A DNA stretch of 64,000 nt from Bryobacteraceae bacterium (GTDB lineage Bacteria > Acidobacteriota > Terriglobia > Bryobacterales > Bryobacteraceae), in contig JASHNT010000107.1 of assembly GCA_030041495.1 (NCBI GenBank), forward strand, positions 1-64,000, in the 5' to 3' direction. Shown piece after piece: positions 9,203 through 17,784 of the stretch. Position numbers and translations under genes: made by a program. The stretch's first letter is position 1; each line of letters begins with the position of its first letter. Under the pieces are notes generated by a model, which worked only from the letters and a program-made list of their open reading frames with translations, was not told the DNA's origin and did no database searches.

Positions 9203-10197
9203 TTTCGCAGCACCTCTTGTTGGTACTCGGATTCATTCGGCATGGCGGGGATAAAAGAGACGCTTGGCTGCCCACGATTGGTGAATGACCATAGCAGGTC
9301 GCCGGACGCAACCCGGGAATTCAATACGAAGCTCGATGTTCCAAGCGGGTCGATAACGGTCGGACTAAAAGTGAGAGGTACGCTTGCGACCACCTGCCGG
9401 GTAACGCGGCTATAAACCTGCAACAACTGACCGCTCCCAGAGGCCACGTACAGAACCTTCTGATTGGTCGCGTCAATGCCGGGCTGGATGGCAACGGCAT
9501 CCTTTGCCAAGGCTGGCCAGGTTTGGCTTGCCGAACTTGCAAGGTCGATCTCCGACACCGCGTTGGTAGACGCGTCGAGAGCATAAACTGTGCTGCCATC
9601 CTCAGAAAACGCGAGAGCGATCGGTTGGGACATCTGCAGCATGGGTGAGAAAGATGTATCCGGCTCCGTGAGCTTATAGACACCCGCGTATTCCCCCGTC
9701 ACGCCGATCACGATGGTCTGGCCATCCGAGTCGGCTGCAACGGTTGAGAGAGTCCCTCCGAGCGTCGTGATGCTGACCGGCGCCGACACGTTGATTGCCG
9801 CCGGAAGACCACTTAGGCTTTGAATCCACCCTCCAGTTTTTGAATAAACTACGGCGACGGAACCGTCGCCCGACCAAGCCACTCCCTCCGGCAGCGACGA
9901 AAGCCCTGAGACCGCCACGGCGGAAACTTGAGTGGATCCTAGTCCGGAAACGAGGAATGTACGCAGGCCCCGAACGGCGATGCCGTAATTTTGGCCCGGA
10001 GCAACGGAAGCAAAACTCAAGCTCGGGACGATCGCCGGTCCCAGCGTGGACGATCCCAGTAAGCCGACCACAGCTCGAATGCTGGCGGTGGGTGCATCAA
10101 AAGTGAAGCCCTCGATGGGCCCGGAGACAGCCGTTGGTTGTCCTCGAAGATGGGCAATCGTCAAAAGTGCCGCGGCGAACAGGTGAGGCCTCGGCAT
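9199..10197 (-). CDS. Secreted beta-propeller-like protein of unknown function
   Basis: 332 residues with an N-terminal signal peptide (MPRPHLFAAALLTIAH). The rest is a series of roughly 40-residue beta-rich units (for example GDGSVAVVYSKTGGWIQSL, SEDGSTVYALDASTNAVSEIDL, NQKVLYVASGSGQLLQVYS) that resemble YVTN/NHL-type propeller blades. No catalytic motif is visible. It starts directly after the stop of the upstream Ig-like gene (no spacer) and overlaps the downstream Hydin-like gene by 4 nt, so the three are probably translated together. It may bind or scaffold extracellular polymer; this is speculation. Confidence 0.6.
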   Translation of the reverse strand: MPRPHLFAAALLTIAHLRGQPTAVSGPIEGFTFDAPTASIRAVVGLLGSSTLGPAIVPSLSFASVAPGQNYGIAVRGLRTFLVSGLGSTQVSAVAVSGLSSLPEGVAWSGDGSVAVVYSKTGGWIQSLSGLPAAINVSAPVSITTLGGTLSTVAADSDGQTIVIGVTGEYAGVYKLTEPDTSFSPMLQMSQPIALAFSEDGSTVYALDASTNAVSEIDLASSASQTWPALAKDAVAIQPGIDATNQKVLYVASGSGQLLQVYSRVTRQVVASVPLTFSPTVIDPLGTSSFVLNSRVASGDLLWSFTNRGQPSVSFIPAMPNESEYQQEVLRK

Positions 10198-10827
10198 CTA
10201 TTGTGGCACCCCTATTGAAGGAGAACCCGGCGTGACGGTAATGACACGGGGGCTCGAGCCGCGCGTCGCCAGAATGGTTACGGCAACCACGGCAGCGACG
10301 CCTGCGCCAATAGCAATCTTCCCCCAGGTAGTGGACCACCAGTGCTTTTTGCCGATCTTTTTCTGCGCTTCCGTGATCCGGGTCACGTTCGTCATCGTTA
10401 TGACCGCTGAACCCTGTTCTCCTCCGCGCGAAGCGGTGACTTGAACGTGAAATGTCCCTACCTTGCCGTTCGCTACCCAACCTACTGCCGAGGCCTGGCC
10501 GTCGACGTTGGTGCGGAACGTCTCCGCGGTCTTCTGATCTGCGAACGTGGCGCTAGGCCCCGTTAGTGGGAACCTGAAAACAACATCAGCGCCTTCGACG
10601 GGTAAGTCATTCTGGTCGAGCACCTGAACCACAAGCGGAGCCATCACGCCATTTTGGAGGTCGTTCATCTCCTGATTTCCGGCCAATGGAACAACCTTTA
10701 AGCTTTGAACCGTTGCAGGTCGCCCCGGAGCGGGTTGCGGACTCGAAGGCGCTTGCGCCAGGACGGCTGGTAGCGTGAAAAGCAGAGGAACGCTGAAGAG
10801 AGCCCAGCGATGCACACACTTAAGCAT
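10198..10827 (-). CDS. Exported Ig-like (Big1/invasin-type) protein with C-terminal membrane helix
   Basis: 209 residues: signal peptide (1-25, ending AVLAQ), proline-rich linker, one bacterial Ig-like domain (about 45-145) with the Big1 signature VVQVLDQNDLPVEGADVVFRF and TNVDGQASAVGWVANGKVGTF, then a basic segment (KKIGKKHWW) and a hydrophobic helix (about 170-190) followed by a short tail. Thus the Ig domain probably sits in the periplasm, tethered by the C-terminal helix. It follows the Wza-like gene in the NusG-headed operon. A role in envelope organisation around the export channel is inferred. Confidence 0.6.
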   Translation of the reverse strand: MLKCVHRWALFSVPLLFTLPAVLAQAPSSPQPAPGRPATVQSLKVVPLAGNQEMNDLQNGVMAPLVVQVLDQNDLPVEGADVVFRFPLTGPSATFADQKTAETFRTNVDGQASAVGWVANGKVGTFHVQVTASRGGEQGSAVITMTNVTRITEAQKKIGKKHWWSTTWGKIAIGAGVAAVVAVTILATRGSSPRVITVTPGSPSIGVPQ

Positions 10828-10867
10828 TTCCCCTCAGCTCCCCCTTCCCTTGTGGCAACGGTCCAAT

Positions 10868-11881
10868 TCAGAGCGCGCCGGCAGCGAGCAATGCGACCAT
10901 AAGAGCTGGTAAAGTCGTGAGCATGGCGGTACCAACAGGCCCCGCCAGGACAGCTTTCGCTGAAGAAGTGCGGGGGACGTAGAGTTCGTCATTCGGTAGG
11001 AGTGGGAAGTCGTTGTCCTTTCCCTCATAAATTCGATTGAGATTTAGCTCAATCTCGGCTCGGCGCGTGGTTCCCAGAATCGGTCGCAGGACTCGGACCT
11101 TGCCGCGGCTCGCGGTTGCCGTGAAACCCCCCGCTTGTGCCAATGCCTGTGTGACAGATATCGATGTTTGTTCTCCAAGCGGGACCGGGCCGGGCTTAGT
11201 AACTTCACCACTCACGAAGACAGGTTGCGCAGTTTCGGCGGTCACTCTGTCATAAGCTTTGAGAACAATGTTTTCAACAGGGTTAATATTCTGAGTTAGG
11301 CTGTCTAGGCTGATATCGACGAAACTGACTCCCTTTTGAGGATCCCTAACAGCGCTAGGGAGATCAATCGTCCCATATTCGGCTTGGCGCGTAACCCTGA
11401 TTCTACGCCCAGCGGTCGGCTCGAGACCGCCCGCCACTGCCAGCATCTCCACGAGCGTGCCCCCTCCTTGAAGCGCGTAGACTCCGGGCGCCTTAAATGC
11501 GCCCAGGAAAAAGACCGGCTCACTGCGGAAGGCCGTCATGGTAATGCTGACCCGCGGTTCCCGGATGAAGTCGCTCAGCTTACTAGTAATTAGGGTTTCT
11601 AAGCCGCGCACCGTCAATCCGGCGGCGTGGAGTTGGTCAATAAGGGGCAGGTCGACATTGCCGTCTGAATCGATCCGAAACGGCCGTCCATTGATCTCCG
11701 CAGTCTCAGGCACGACGTTGATCAGAAACTGATCGTTCGGTCCCAATTGGTAATCGGGCCGGAGCGCGGGCTGTTGACCGGCGGGCGCCTGAGGATTCGG
11801 CACCGCCGGAGGCTGGACTTGAGCAGACGCCCAGCCCACAAATAAGCATCCCAACAGAACGGCCTTGCGGGTGCAAATCAT
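10868..11881 (-). CDS. Polysaccharide export protein, Wza-like (Poly_export plus SLBB domains)
   Basis: 337 residues. A signal peptide ends near ASAQ (residue 21). A Poly_export domain covers about 40-125, with DYQLGPNDQFLINV, FRIDSDGNVDLPLI and VSITMTAF. Two SLBB-type ligand-binding folds follow (about 130-205 and 225-300: VYALQGGGTLVEMLAVAGGL; VPLGEQTSISVTQALAQAGGF). A hydrophobic C-terminal helix (about 310-337) could form the outer-membrane barrel helix, as in Wza. The family forms the outer-membrane pore for capsule or exopolysaccharide. No lipobox cysteine is visible. No Wzc/Wzx/Wzy partner is in the window, so the rest of the machinery must lie elsewhere. Confidence 0.85.
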   Translation of the reverse strand: MICTRKAVLLGCLFVGWASAQVQPPAVPNPQAPAGQQPALRPDYQLGPNDQFLINVVPETAEINGRPFRIDSDGNVDLPLIDQLHAAGLTVRGLETLITSKLSDFIREPRVSITMTAFRSEPVFFLGAFKAPGVYALQGGGTLVEMLAVAGGLEPTAGRRIRVTRQAEYGTIDLPSAVRDPQKGVSFVDISLDSLTQNINPVENIVLKAYDRVTAETAQPVFVSGEVTKPGPVPLGEQTSISVTQALAQAGGFTATASRGKVRVLRPILGTTRRAEIELNLNRIYEGKDNDFPLLPNDELYVPRTSSAKAVLAGPVGTAMLTTLPALMVALLAAGAL

Positions 11882-11893
11882 TAACGGATTCTA

Positions 11894-12484
11894 TCACATC
11901 CCGGCGGCGACCAACGACGCAGTCTGCGCCGCGGGCGGGACCCGCTGAACGGATCCTACAGGGCGGACCCAGCTGCGATCCACTTCGGCGTAAACCGAGC
12001 GCTGCAGCAAATTCACCGACACCACCAGCCGAAAGCCCTTCTTGATCTCCTGCAGAACTCCCTCCACGCCACGAAGAGGACCGCGCTCGATTGCCACGGT
12101 CTGTCCGGCGGCAATGAGCGGCCATGGTCCCACCAGCAAGCCGGCGCCAACCATCTTCCGAACCGACTCGATTTCGTTCTCAGGAATCGCCGTAGGGCCT
12201 TTACCAAAACCTACCAGCCCCACCGCGCCAGGGATGGTCAAAACAGGCAGACGATCCTCAGGGTTCAGGCGGCAGAATACGTACCCAGGAAACAGGAACT
12301 GGTCGATCTGCTTTTTGCGGTCCGACCATTGACGCTCGGCTTTAAACGTCGGTGAGAATTCCTCAAAGCCACGTTCCCTGAGATGGAGCGCAGCGACTCG
12401 CTCATGGTTAGAACGAACCCGCAGCGCAAACCAAGGATAGACACTATCGGTCTGCTCCTGTCCGAGACCAGGTGCAAAATCCAT
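11894..12484 (-). CDS. NusG-family specialised antiterminator (UpxY/RfaH-like)
   Basis: 196 residues. Residues 15-110 are the NusG N-terminal domain (PWFALRVRSNHERVAALHLRERGF, then FLFPGYVFCRL and VPGAVGLVGF-like segments). A KOW-type C-terminal domain (about 125-180) includes AGQTVAIERGPLRGVEGVLQ. Such paralogues bind elongating RNA polymerase and prevent early termination in long surface-polysaccharide operons. It is the first gene of its operon, 12 nt before the Wza-like gene, which is the usual position for UpxY proteins. A Shine-Dalgarno GGAGGA precedes the ATG at 12484. No ops-like element is recognisable. Confidence 0.85.
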   Translation of the reverse strand: MDFAPGLGQEQTDSVYPWFALRVRSNHERVAALHLRERGFEEFSPTFKAERQWSDRKKQIDQFLFPGYVFCRLNPEDRLPVLTIPGAVGLVGFGKGPTAIPENEIESVRKMVGAGLLVGPWPLIAAGQTVAIERGPLRGVEGVLQEIKKGFRLVVSVNLLQRSVYAEVDRSWVRPVGSVQRVPPAAQTASLVAAGM

Positions 12485-12522
12485 GACTACAATCCTCCGA
12501 CCACTCTTTTATATTTATGACC

Positions 12523-12552
12523 CAGCATTACCGATCTACCGGCCATTGTCAA
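12523..12552 (-). promoter_or_regulatory. Possible sigma-70 promoter of the NusG-like operon
   Basis: On the reverse strand a perfect TTGACA (-35; forward tgtcaa at 12547-12552) is followed about 17 bases on by an AATGCT/TAATGC-like -10 near 12523-12529. It lies in the 129-bp gap between the response regulator and the NusG-like gene, so the surface operon probably has its own promoter downstream of the two-component genes. I found no sigma-54 (GG-N10-GC) match here. Confidence 0.35.
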
Positions 12553-12613
12553 TAGACATCGGGAGCCATTTACAACCCCTTTCCTGTGTGCTAGTGAACC
12601 GTCACATCGCGGC

Positions 12614-14029
12614 TCAAGCTGAAAGCGAAATCTTACGTGCGCGTTCCTCAATTGACATCTTCTTCATTTTGTAAAGCAGAGCTTTGTACTCAATATTGAG
12701 CATGGCAGCCGCCTGTTTGCGATTCCACCGCGACTTTTGCAAGGCGTCCAGGATGGCTGCCACCTCCGCCTCCTCCTTCGCCAGCGAAGCCTGCTTCAGA
12801 AGGGAACCCGACTCAATCTCCGGCCGCTTGCGAACCGGCTTCCCCGATGAGTCCGAACCCGGAGCTTCGACTCCCTTCTCAAGCGCCTTCAACTCATTCA
12901 CGATCAGGTTCTGTTCGCGCAGAACCATTAACTTTCGCACGATGTTCTCAAGCTGGCGAATATTACCGGGCCAGGGGAAGGCGGTGAGAGCCGCCTGCAA
13001 CTGTGGCGTCAGCGTCGGCGGCTGACTGTCTTCAGGGCTATGCCGGCGAATCAGGAACTCGGTGAGGCCCGCAATGTCTTCCTTGCGTTCGCGAAGCGAC
13101 GGCAAGTTGAGCGTAAAAACGTTGAGCCGGTAGTAGAGGTCTTCGCGGAAGGTGCGGTCTCGAATCGCCTGCGAAAGATCGCGGTGCGTGGCGGCGATCA
13201 CGCGGACTTGCACGCGCACGATCTCGGTACCGCCGAGCCTGCGGAACTCCTGGTCCTGGAGCACCTGCAGCAGCTTGGCTTGGAGCCGGACGTCCATGTC
13301 GCCGATCTCATCCAGAAAGATTGTCCCTTGATCGGCCAACTCGAACAGGCCGGCTTTCTTGTGAAAAGCGCCGGTGAACGCGCCACGCTCGTAGCCGAAC
13401 AGCTCGCTTTCGATCAACTCGGAAGGCATCGCGGCACAGTTCAATTTGACGAAAGGCCGGTTGGAGCGGGGGGACAGCTCATGCAAAAGGCGAGCCAGAA
13501 CTTCCTTCCCAGTGCCGGTCTCCCCTTGGATCAGGACGGGAACATCGCTGGACGCCACCTTCGGAAGAGAGGCCTTCAAATGGTTCATGGCCGGATTCCG
13601 GCCGAAGAACATGGCGGTCTCCCAGTCGGTTGAGGGCTCCAGCAAGGGATGATCGGCGGGCCGGCCGGCGAGCGCCTGCTCGATGGCCCGCCCCAAATCG
13701 TCATGACTGACGGGCTTGGCAAGAAAGTCCGTGGCGCCGTTTTTCATCGCTTGCACCACGTTGGGGGGCGAGAACATTCCCGACAACATGATCACCGGCG
13801 TGTCGAGCCGCATGTTGCGGATGTCTCGCAGCGTCTCCCATCCGTCCTTGTTCGGCATCATGATGTCTAGCAAGACCAGCGACGCGGGCCTACCGGCCTG
13901 CAAATGACTAACGACCTCTTCTCCATCCACGGCTAGCTGAACGTCATAGCCGCGGCAGCGCAAGGTCATTCCGAGGTATTCTCTAACCTCTGCGTCGTCC
14001 TCTCCGACAAGAATAGTTCTCCGTATCAC
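12614..14029 (-). CDS. Sigma-54-dependent response regulator, NtrC family
   Basis: 471 residues with three clear domains. The receiver (1-125) has acidic residues 10-12, phospho-acceptor Asp55 in LVLLDIMMP and the LAKP lysine. The AAA+ domain (about 145-375) has Walker A GETGTGKE, the sigma-54 contact loop GAFTGA and Walker B IFLDEIGD. The C-terminus is a Fis-type helix-turn-helix (about 425-465: AAILDALQKSRWNRKQAAAMLNIEYKALLYKMKKM). It is encoded 29 nt downstream of a histidine kinase gene on the same strand. It probably controls the surrounding surface genes through sigma-54 RNA polymerase, though no convincing -24/-12 promoter was found nearby. Confidence 0.92.
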   Translation of the reverse strand: MIRRTILVGEDDAEVREYLGMTLRCRGYDVQLAVDGEEVVSHLQAGRPASLVLLDIMMPNKDGWETLRDIRNMRLDTPVIMLSGMFSPPNVVQAMKNGATDFLAKPVSHDDLGRAIEQALAGRPADHPLLEPSTDWETAMFFGRNPAMNHLKASLPKVASSDVPVLIQGETGTGKEVLARLLHELSPRSNRPFVKLNCAAMPSELIESELFGYERGAFTGAFHKKAGLFELADQGTIFLDEIGDMDVRLQAKLLQVLQDQEFRRLGGTEIVRVQVRVIAATHRDLSQAIRDRTFREDLYYRLNVFTLNLPSLRERKEDIAGLTEFLIRRHSPEDSQPPTLTPQLQAALTAFPWPGNIRQLENIVRKLMVLREQNLIVNELKALEKGVEAPGSDSSGKPVRKRPEIESGSLLKQASLAKEEAEVAAILDALQKSRWNRKQAAAMLNIEYKALLYKMKKMSIEERARKISLSA

Positions 14030-14058
14030 TCCGACCAGTTCCTCCGGCTTTTTTTATG

Positions 14059-15333
14059 TTACGCGGGAATGGCCCGCGGCAGATCGCCGTGATGTTTTGT
14101 CTGTCGATAGGGCAGAACAAAAGAGAATGTAGTGCCCGTCTCATCTGTCTCTGCCCAAATGCGCCCTTCGTGACGGCCGATCACCATCCGGCAGATGGCC
14201 AGCCCCAGCCCGCCGCCAGACCGGTCTTGGGGGCCAGCGTAGGAAATGTATTCCTCAAAAATATGATCCAAACGATGGGGAGGAATCCCCGGGCCGGTGT
14301 CCTTGATATCGATCCGGTAACTATTGGGGAGCCGGATGTCGTCCGCGCGCCTCTCCCCCGGGGAGCTGCCCGCAATCAGGAATCTTCGCTCCCAGAAATA
14401 CGGATATCCGCGCAACTCGATGCACCCTCCGCGATGCGTGAACTTGCACGCGTTATCGAGCAGGTTTACCAGAGCCTGCTCGATCAGAGAGGCCTCAAAG
14501 TAGAGTGGCTCTCCGGGAGCCGTGATCTCGTCGAACTTGAGAAGTATCTCCTTCTCCAGAGCCAGCGGCAGGATCTCGTGCAAGGCCTGTTTGATCGGGT
14601 CTTGAATGTTGCCTTCCCGCAAATCCACCTTGCGATCCACCTTGGCGCCCAGGCTGAGCTCGAACATCGCCGAAGCCATGCGCGAAATACGCTTGGCGCT
14701 GTGCTCCATCCGGCCCAAAGCTTCCTTCTGCTGTGGGTTCAGCGGTCCCAATTGCCCACTCACCAAGAGGCCGCAAAATCCGGATAAAGTCGTTAGGGGA
14801 GCGCGAAAGTCGTGAACGGCTCGGGCAATAAAATGAGTTCGCTGCTGATCGTACTCCTGCAGCCGCAGGTTGGCTTGGAGTAGACGTTGTAACAGATCGT
14901 CACGGTTTGCGCGCAGCGTTCCTACTTCCGATGCTGCGGCCTGTTCCTTGGGTGGGACCACCGCAGCCAGGAATGCTCGCAGGACGGCGCGCGTGACCGG
15001 TTTGAGCAGGATATGTCCCGCCGCCGACGGAGCGCTCTCGAGTAGAGATTCGAGCTGTGAAGCTGGCACGAGGTAAAAGATCGCGCAATCCGCCAATTCG
15101 CTCATTGACGGGGTCTGTTGCTGGGATTCGTAATCCCAGAGACAGATTTTGGGTTGCTTGTCGGATTGCGGCTGGGCCGCCCGAGCCCCGGCAGCGGTTA
15201 CTTCCCCCCATTCCCGAAGCACGTCACGGCACAGCACGGTCACGCGTGGGTCAGAAGACACAACTACACAACTGATCCCGCATCCGACCAAGACCACACG
15301 TTCTCCCCCTCCGATTTGGACGGAATTGGACAT
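14059..15333 (-). CDS. Histidine kinase with N-terminal receiver-like domain
   Basis: 424 residues. Residues 15-125 resemble a degenerate receiver: CLWDYES (Asp67) in place of the phosphorylation site and LLKPV (Lys111) at the end. A short coiled coil (140-165) follows. The HisKA box holds His174 in ARAVHDFRAPL, and the ATPase domain shows NLLDNACKF, DTGPGIP and GGGLGLAIC. There is no membrane segment, so it is soluble. It immediately precedes the sigma-54 regulator and is its likely partner. The signal is unknown; the receiver-like domain may take input from another kinase. Confidence 0.88.
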   Translation of the reverse strand: MSNSVQIGGGERVVLVGCGISCVVVSSDPRVTVLCRDVLREWGEVTAAGARAAQPQSDKQPKICLWDYESQQQTPSMSELADCAIFYLVPASQLESLLESAPSAAGHILLKPVTRAVLRAFLAAVVPPKEQAAASEVGTLRANRDDLLQRLLQANLRLQEYDQQRTHFIARAVHDFRAPLTTLSGFCGLLVSGQLGPLNPQQKEALGRMEHSAKRISRMASAMFELSLGAKVDRKVDLREGNIQDPIKQALHEILPLALEKEILLKFDEITAPGEPLYFEASLIEQALVNLLDNACKFTHRGGCIELRGYPYFWERRFLIAGSSPGERRADDIRLPNSYRIDIKDTGPGIPPHRLDHIFEEYISYAGPQDRSGGGLGLAICRMVIGRHEGRIWAETDETGTTFSFVLPYRQTKHHGDLPRAIPA

Positions 15334-15650
15334 ACGGACGGATGATACTAGTAAGCCACCAAAAACGTTGAAGCCTCAGAATAAGCTTTAGAGTCAGACC
15401 TGTCAATGGAGAATGGGAAGGATTGCAAAATATCGGGACTAGATCCCACTTTGTACTAGTACGGGGTGACAGGCCAATCGCACGCGGGGCGGCCCCAAAG
15501 CTCAAGATTCTTCCGATGTTTTGCCGTTTGGCCCTACTACCCTATGAGTGACTAGCGTACAAGTACCAAAGGCTGGACACTGGGTGACGCATGGGCTATA
15601 CTTGGGCAGTCTGAATCATTTTTGCCCAGAAATGTATTAATCCAATCGAG
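15334..15650. other. Divergent intergenic region between the histidine kinase and glycosyltransferase genes
   Basis: 317 bp without coding potential. It holds the palindrome GTACTAGTAC (about 15454-15463) and the AGTACCAA motif (15562-15569), which is directly followed by the sigma-70-like promoter listed separately. Nothing resembling an RNA gene or a terminator is visible. Confidence 0.45.
15574..15602 (+). promoter_or_regulatory. Sigma-70-like promoter of the glycosyltransferase gene
   Basis: TGGACA (15574-15579) and TATACT (15597-15602) are separated by exactly 17 bases, a near-consensus promoter 49 bases before the ATG at 15651. AGTACCAA ends five bases upstream of the -35, where an activator could bind. 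Confidence 0.55.
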
Positions 15651-17021
15651 ATGCAGGAGCGGGGTGCTGTGAACGGCCGGGGCCCGTTTCGTTCAGCCCT
15701 AAAAATGCCCTCTGTAGCCAAAGAATGGGTTCGCCCGTACTATCTGAAGTGGGGCTACGCCCGCATGTTTGCGGATCGCTATCCCCCCGAATTCGCGCAG
15801 TGCTGGGAGTATCCGGCCCACCCGTTAGACCCCCGTCTCGGCGCTTGGGTGGAAAAGGCTGGAGAGAGAACCGATATTCTGTTTCTGCCTGCGGCGGACT
15901 GGCATACACGGATGCAACGGTCCCAGCATTTGGCCGTCGAACTGGCGCGGATGGGTCATCGCTGCTTCTATTTGAATCCTCACCTTGGCCGCGAGTTTCC
16001 GCATCCCTATCCGCTGAGCCGCCGGGCGATGATTTCCCGCCTGCTTCCCAGAGTGTACGAGCTGCATGTCCATCTTCCCCGCGAGCCTGTCTACCACCAT
16101 CGGCCGCTGACCCTGCGCGAGAGTGCAACGATTGCCTCAACCATCGGCACCTGCTTCCAGTCTGTCGACAGGATCAAGCCAGTCATCGTAGCGGGTCTCC
16201 CACTGTGGGTCCCGGTGGCGCAGAGCCTTAAGCGCCGATACGGATGCCGGGTGGTTTACGATTGTCACGATCTGTGGTCTGGGTTTGGCAGGATGCACGA
16301 AGGCATTGTTGCGGCTGAACCCGCAATGTTTGCGTCGAGCGACGCTGTGGTGTTTTCCGCGCACTGGCTGAGGGAGGAAAAATGCGCGCTGCATCAGGGA
16401 CTTCAATTCAAGTCGGCAACCATCCGGAATGCGGTTCAGCCGGGGGATTTCGATTTCCTGAATCAACGCCCCAGAGCGGGTAGGAAAACTGTGGCGTACA
16501 GCGGGTCGCTGGACTTTTGGTTCGACGTGGAAAGCGTAAGGTTCGCAGCTACCCGGCATCCCGAATGGGACTTTCTGCTGCTCGGGCGTATCGAAAATGA
16601 AAGAGTCCGCCGGCTCCAGAGCCTTCCCAATGTTCGCATGACCGGGGAGGTTCCCTACTCAAGTCTGCGCGAACATTTTGCGGCCGCCGACGTGTGCATG
16701 ATTCCCTTCCGCCTGTGCCCGCTCACAATGGCTACCAATCCTCTCAAATTATACGAGTACTTCGCTTGCGGACATCCCGTGGTGAGCAGCCCTTTGCCGG
16801 AGGTTCTCGAGTTCGGCAACCTGGTCTATGTGGCCCGCGGCCCAAGGGAGTTCACGGCTCAGTTGGAGGCAGCGATGGCGGAGAACGATTTGAGCGCCCG
16901 GCGCGAGCGCCGTCGGATAGCCGAGCAGGAGACCTGGACCGCCAGATGCCATCTTCTGATCGATCATCTTGAACCTGAGCGAACCGCCATACATGGCTAT
17001 CCGGTCGCCGCAGCCGGTTGA
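15651..17021 (+). CDS. Glycosyltransferase, GT-B fold (GT1/GT4-like)
   Basis: 456 residues from ATG 15651; starts at GTG 15669 or ATG 15705 are also possible. The N-terminal domain has ADWHTRMQRSQHLAVELARMGHRCFYLNPH, a pattern of glycosyltransferases found beside methyltransferases and EPS genes. The middle has VVYDCHDLWSGF. The C-terminal GT-B domain has VAYSGSLDFWFD, LLGRIENERV and the donor-binding region ATNPLKLYEYFACGHPVVSSPLPEV with its E-x7-E-like spacing. It probably adds a sugar to the exopolysaccharide built by this locus. It stands alone on the forward strand, divergent from the kinase gene. Confidence 0.82.
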   Translation: MQERGAVNGRGPFRSALKMPSVAKEWVRPYYLKWGYARMFADRYPPEFAQCWEYPAHPLDPRLGAWVEKAGERTDILFLPAADWHTRMQRSQHLAVELARMGHRCFYLNPHLGREFPHPYPLSRRAMISRLLPRVYELHVHLPREPVYHHRPLTLRESATIASTIGTCFQSVDRIKPVIVAGLPLWVPVAQSLKRRYGCRVVYDCHDLWSGFGRMHEGIVAAEPAMFASSDAVVFSAHWLREEKCALHQGLQFKSATIRNAVQPGDFDFLNQRPRAGRKTVAYSGSLDFWFDVESVRFAATRHPEWDFLLLGRIENERVRRLQSLPNVRMTGEVPYSSLREHFAAADVCMIPFRLCPLTMATNPLKLYEYFACGHPVVSSPLPEVLEFGNLVYVARGPREFTAQLEAAMAENDLSARRERRRIAEQETWTARCHLLIDHLEPERTAIHGYPVAAAG

Positions 17022-17203
17022 GGATGCCGCCGGTTTTCGCCACCAGGTCACTACGGAAGCCGCGTTTCCGGATTACCGGCGGAGCGCTCGATTCAAGCCC
17101 GCGCCGCAGCGGAGGAGATCGCTGGCCAGTCGCGCAAGCGCAAAGCCGGGCGGCACGCGGGAATCAAAAAGACCGACAGGAATGATGGCCGCGTAAGGAC
17201 CGC

Positions 17204-17563
17204 TTAGTCCAGAGGGACCTCAACGCGTTCCAGTCCGACGGCGTCGGGCAAAACCTCATTCAGGGTTCTCTGAAGGAGATGGGATAAATCGGTTGCGCCC
17301 AACTGAACCGCCTGCACGTCGATCCCCGTGCGGAACAGGGAGGCTTCCGGGTTCGAATATGCGACCCGGCCCGACACCACGCTATCCGCCATCTCTATAC
17401 GAACCGGATCGCCTGGGGTGAGTGGCGCCGGAATGATCACGCAAAGACCAGACTTGGAAATGTCCGATACCGTTGTCCAGAAACCGCTCGGGCTCTTCGA
17501 GGTCGTGACCCTCGCCTCAAATTGAACCGCAACGCGTGGGTGTAGTCTCCGATCCATGGCCAT
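17204..17563 (-). CDS. PilZ-domain protein (putative c-di-GMP receptor)
   Basis: 119 residues forming a single PilZ domain. The RxxxR motif is RRLHPR (residues 5-10) and the D/N-x-S-x-x-G motif appears as SDISKSG (about 33-39); both contact cyclic di-GMP. The barrel strand VSGRVAYSNPEASLFRTGIDV is also typical. Single-domain PilZ proteins often tune exopolysaccharide production or motility, which fits the adjacent polysaccharide genes, but no direct link can be shown. The 182 bp between it and the glycosyltransferase gene show no convincing gene. Confidence 0.85.
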   Translation of the reverse strand: MAMDRRLHPRVAVQFEARVTTSKSPSGFWTTVSDISKSGLCVIIPAPLTPGDPVRIEMADSVVSGRVAYSNPEASLFRTGIDVQAVQLGATDLSHLLQRTLNEVLPDAVGLERVEVPLD

Positions 17564-17640
17564 CCATCGGCGGGTTGGTGATTATCCTGTAGAGCGGTCC
17601 AGAATTCGGGAGCGTTCCGCCCGTAAATCCCTGAAAGGAA

Positions 17641-17716
17641 TGGAGCCACCCGCCAGGATTGAACTGGCGACCTGCTGATTACGAATCAGCCGCTCTACCA
17701 ACTGAGCTAGGGTGGC
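17641..17716 (-). tRNA. tRNA-Thr (anticodon CGU)
   Basis: The reverse strand folds into a full cloverleaf. A 7-bp acceptor pairs GCCACCC with GGGTGGC. The D-arm is GCTCAGTTGGTAGAGC, the anticodon arm GCTGA/TTCGTAA/TCAGC and the T-arm GCCAG/TTCAATC/CTGGC. The anticodon CGU reads ACG (threonine) and lies at forward 17681-17683. The 3' CCA is encoded (17641-17643). No IS or integrase lies next to it. Confidence 0.95.
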
Positions 17717-17784
17717 CCGCAGATTGAATCCAGAATATCATGGCGGGCGCAAACCCGCCGATAAGGAGATTAAGCTGATTGCCC

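Noticed and set aside
15334-15650. Possible sigma-54 promoter (GG-N10-GC near 15583-15595)
   Set aside because: The -12 side lacks TTGC; the sigma-70-like TGGACA-N17-TATACT at the same place is a better match.
16969-17196. Forward ORF of 75 codons at the end of the glycosyltransferase gene
   Set aside because: Overlaps the GT gene, Arg/Pro-rich and without features of a real protein.
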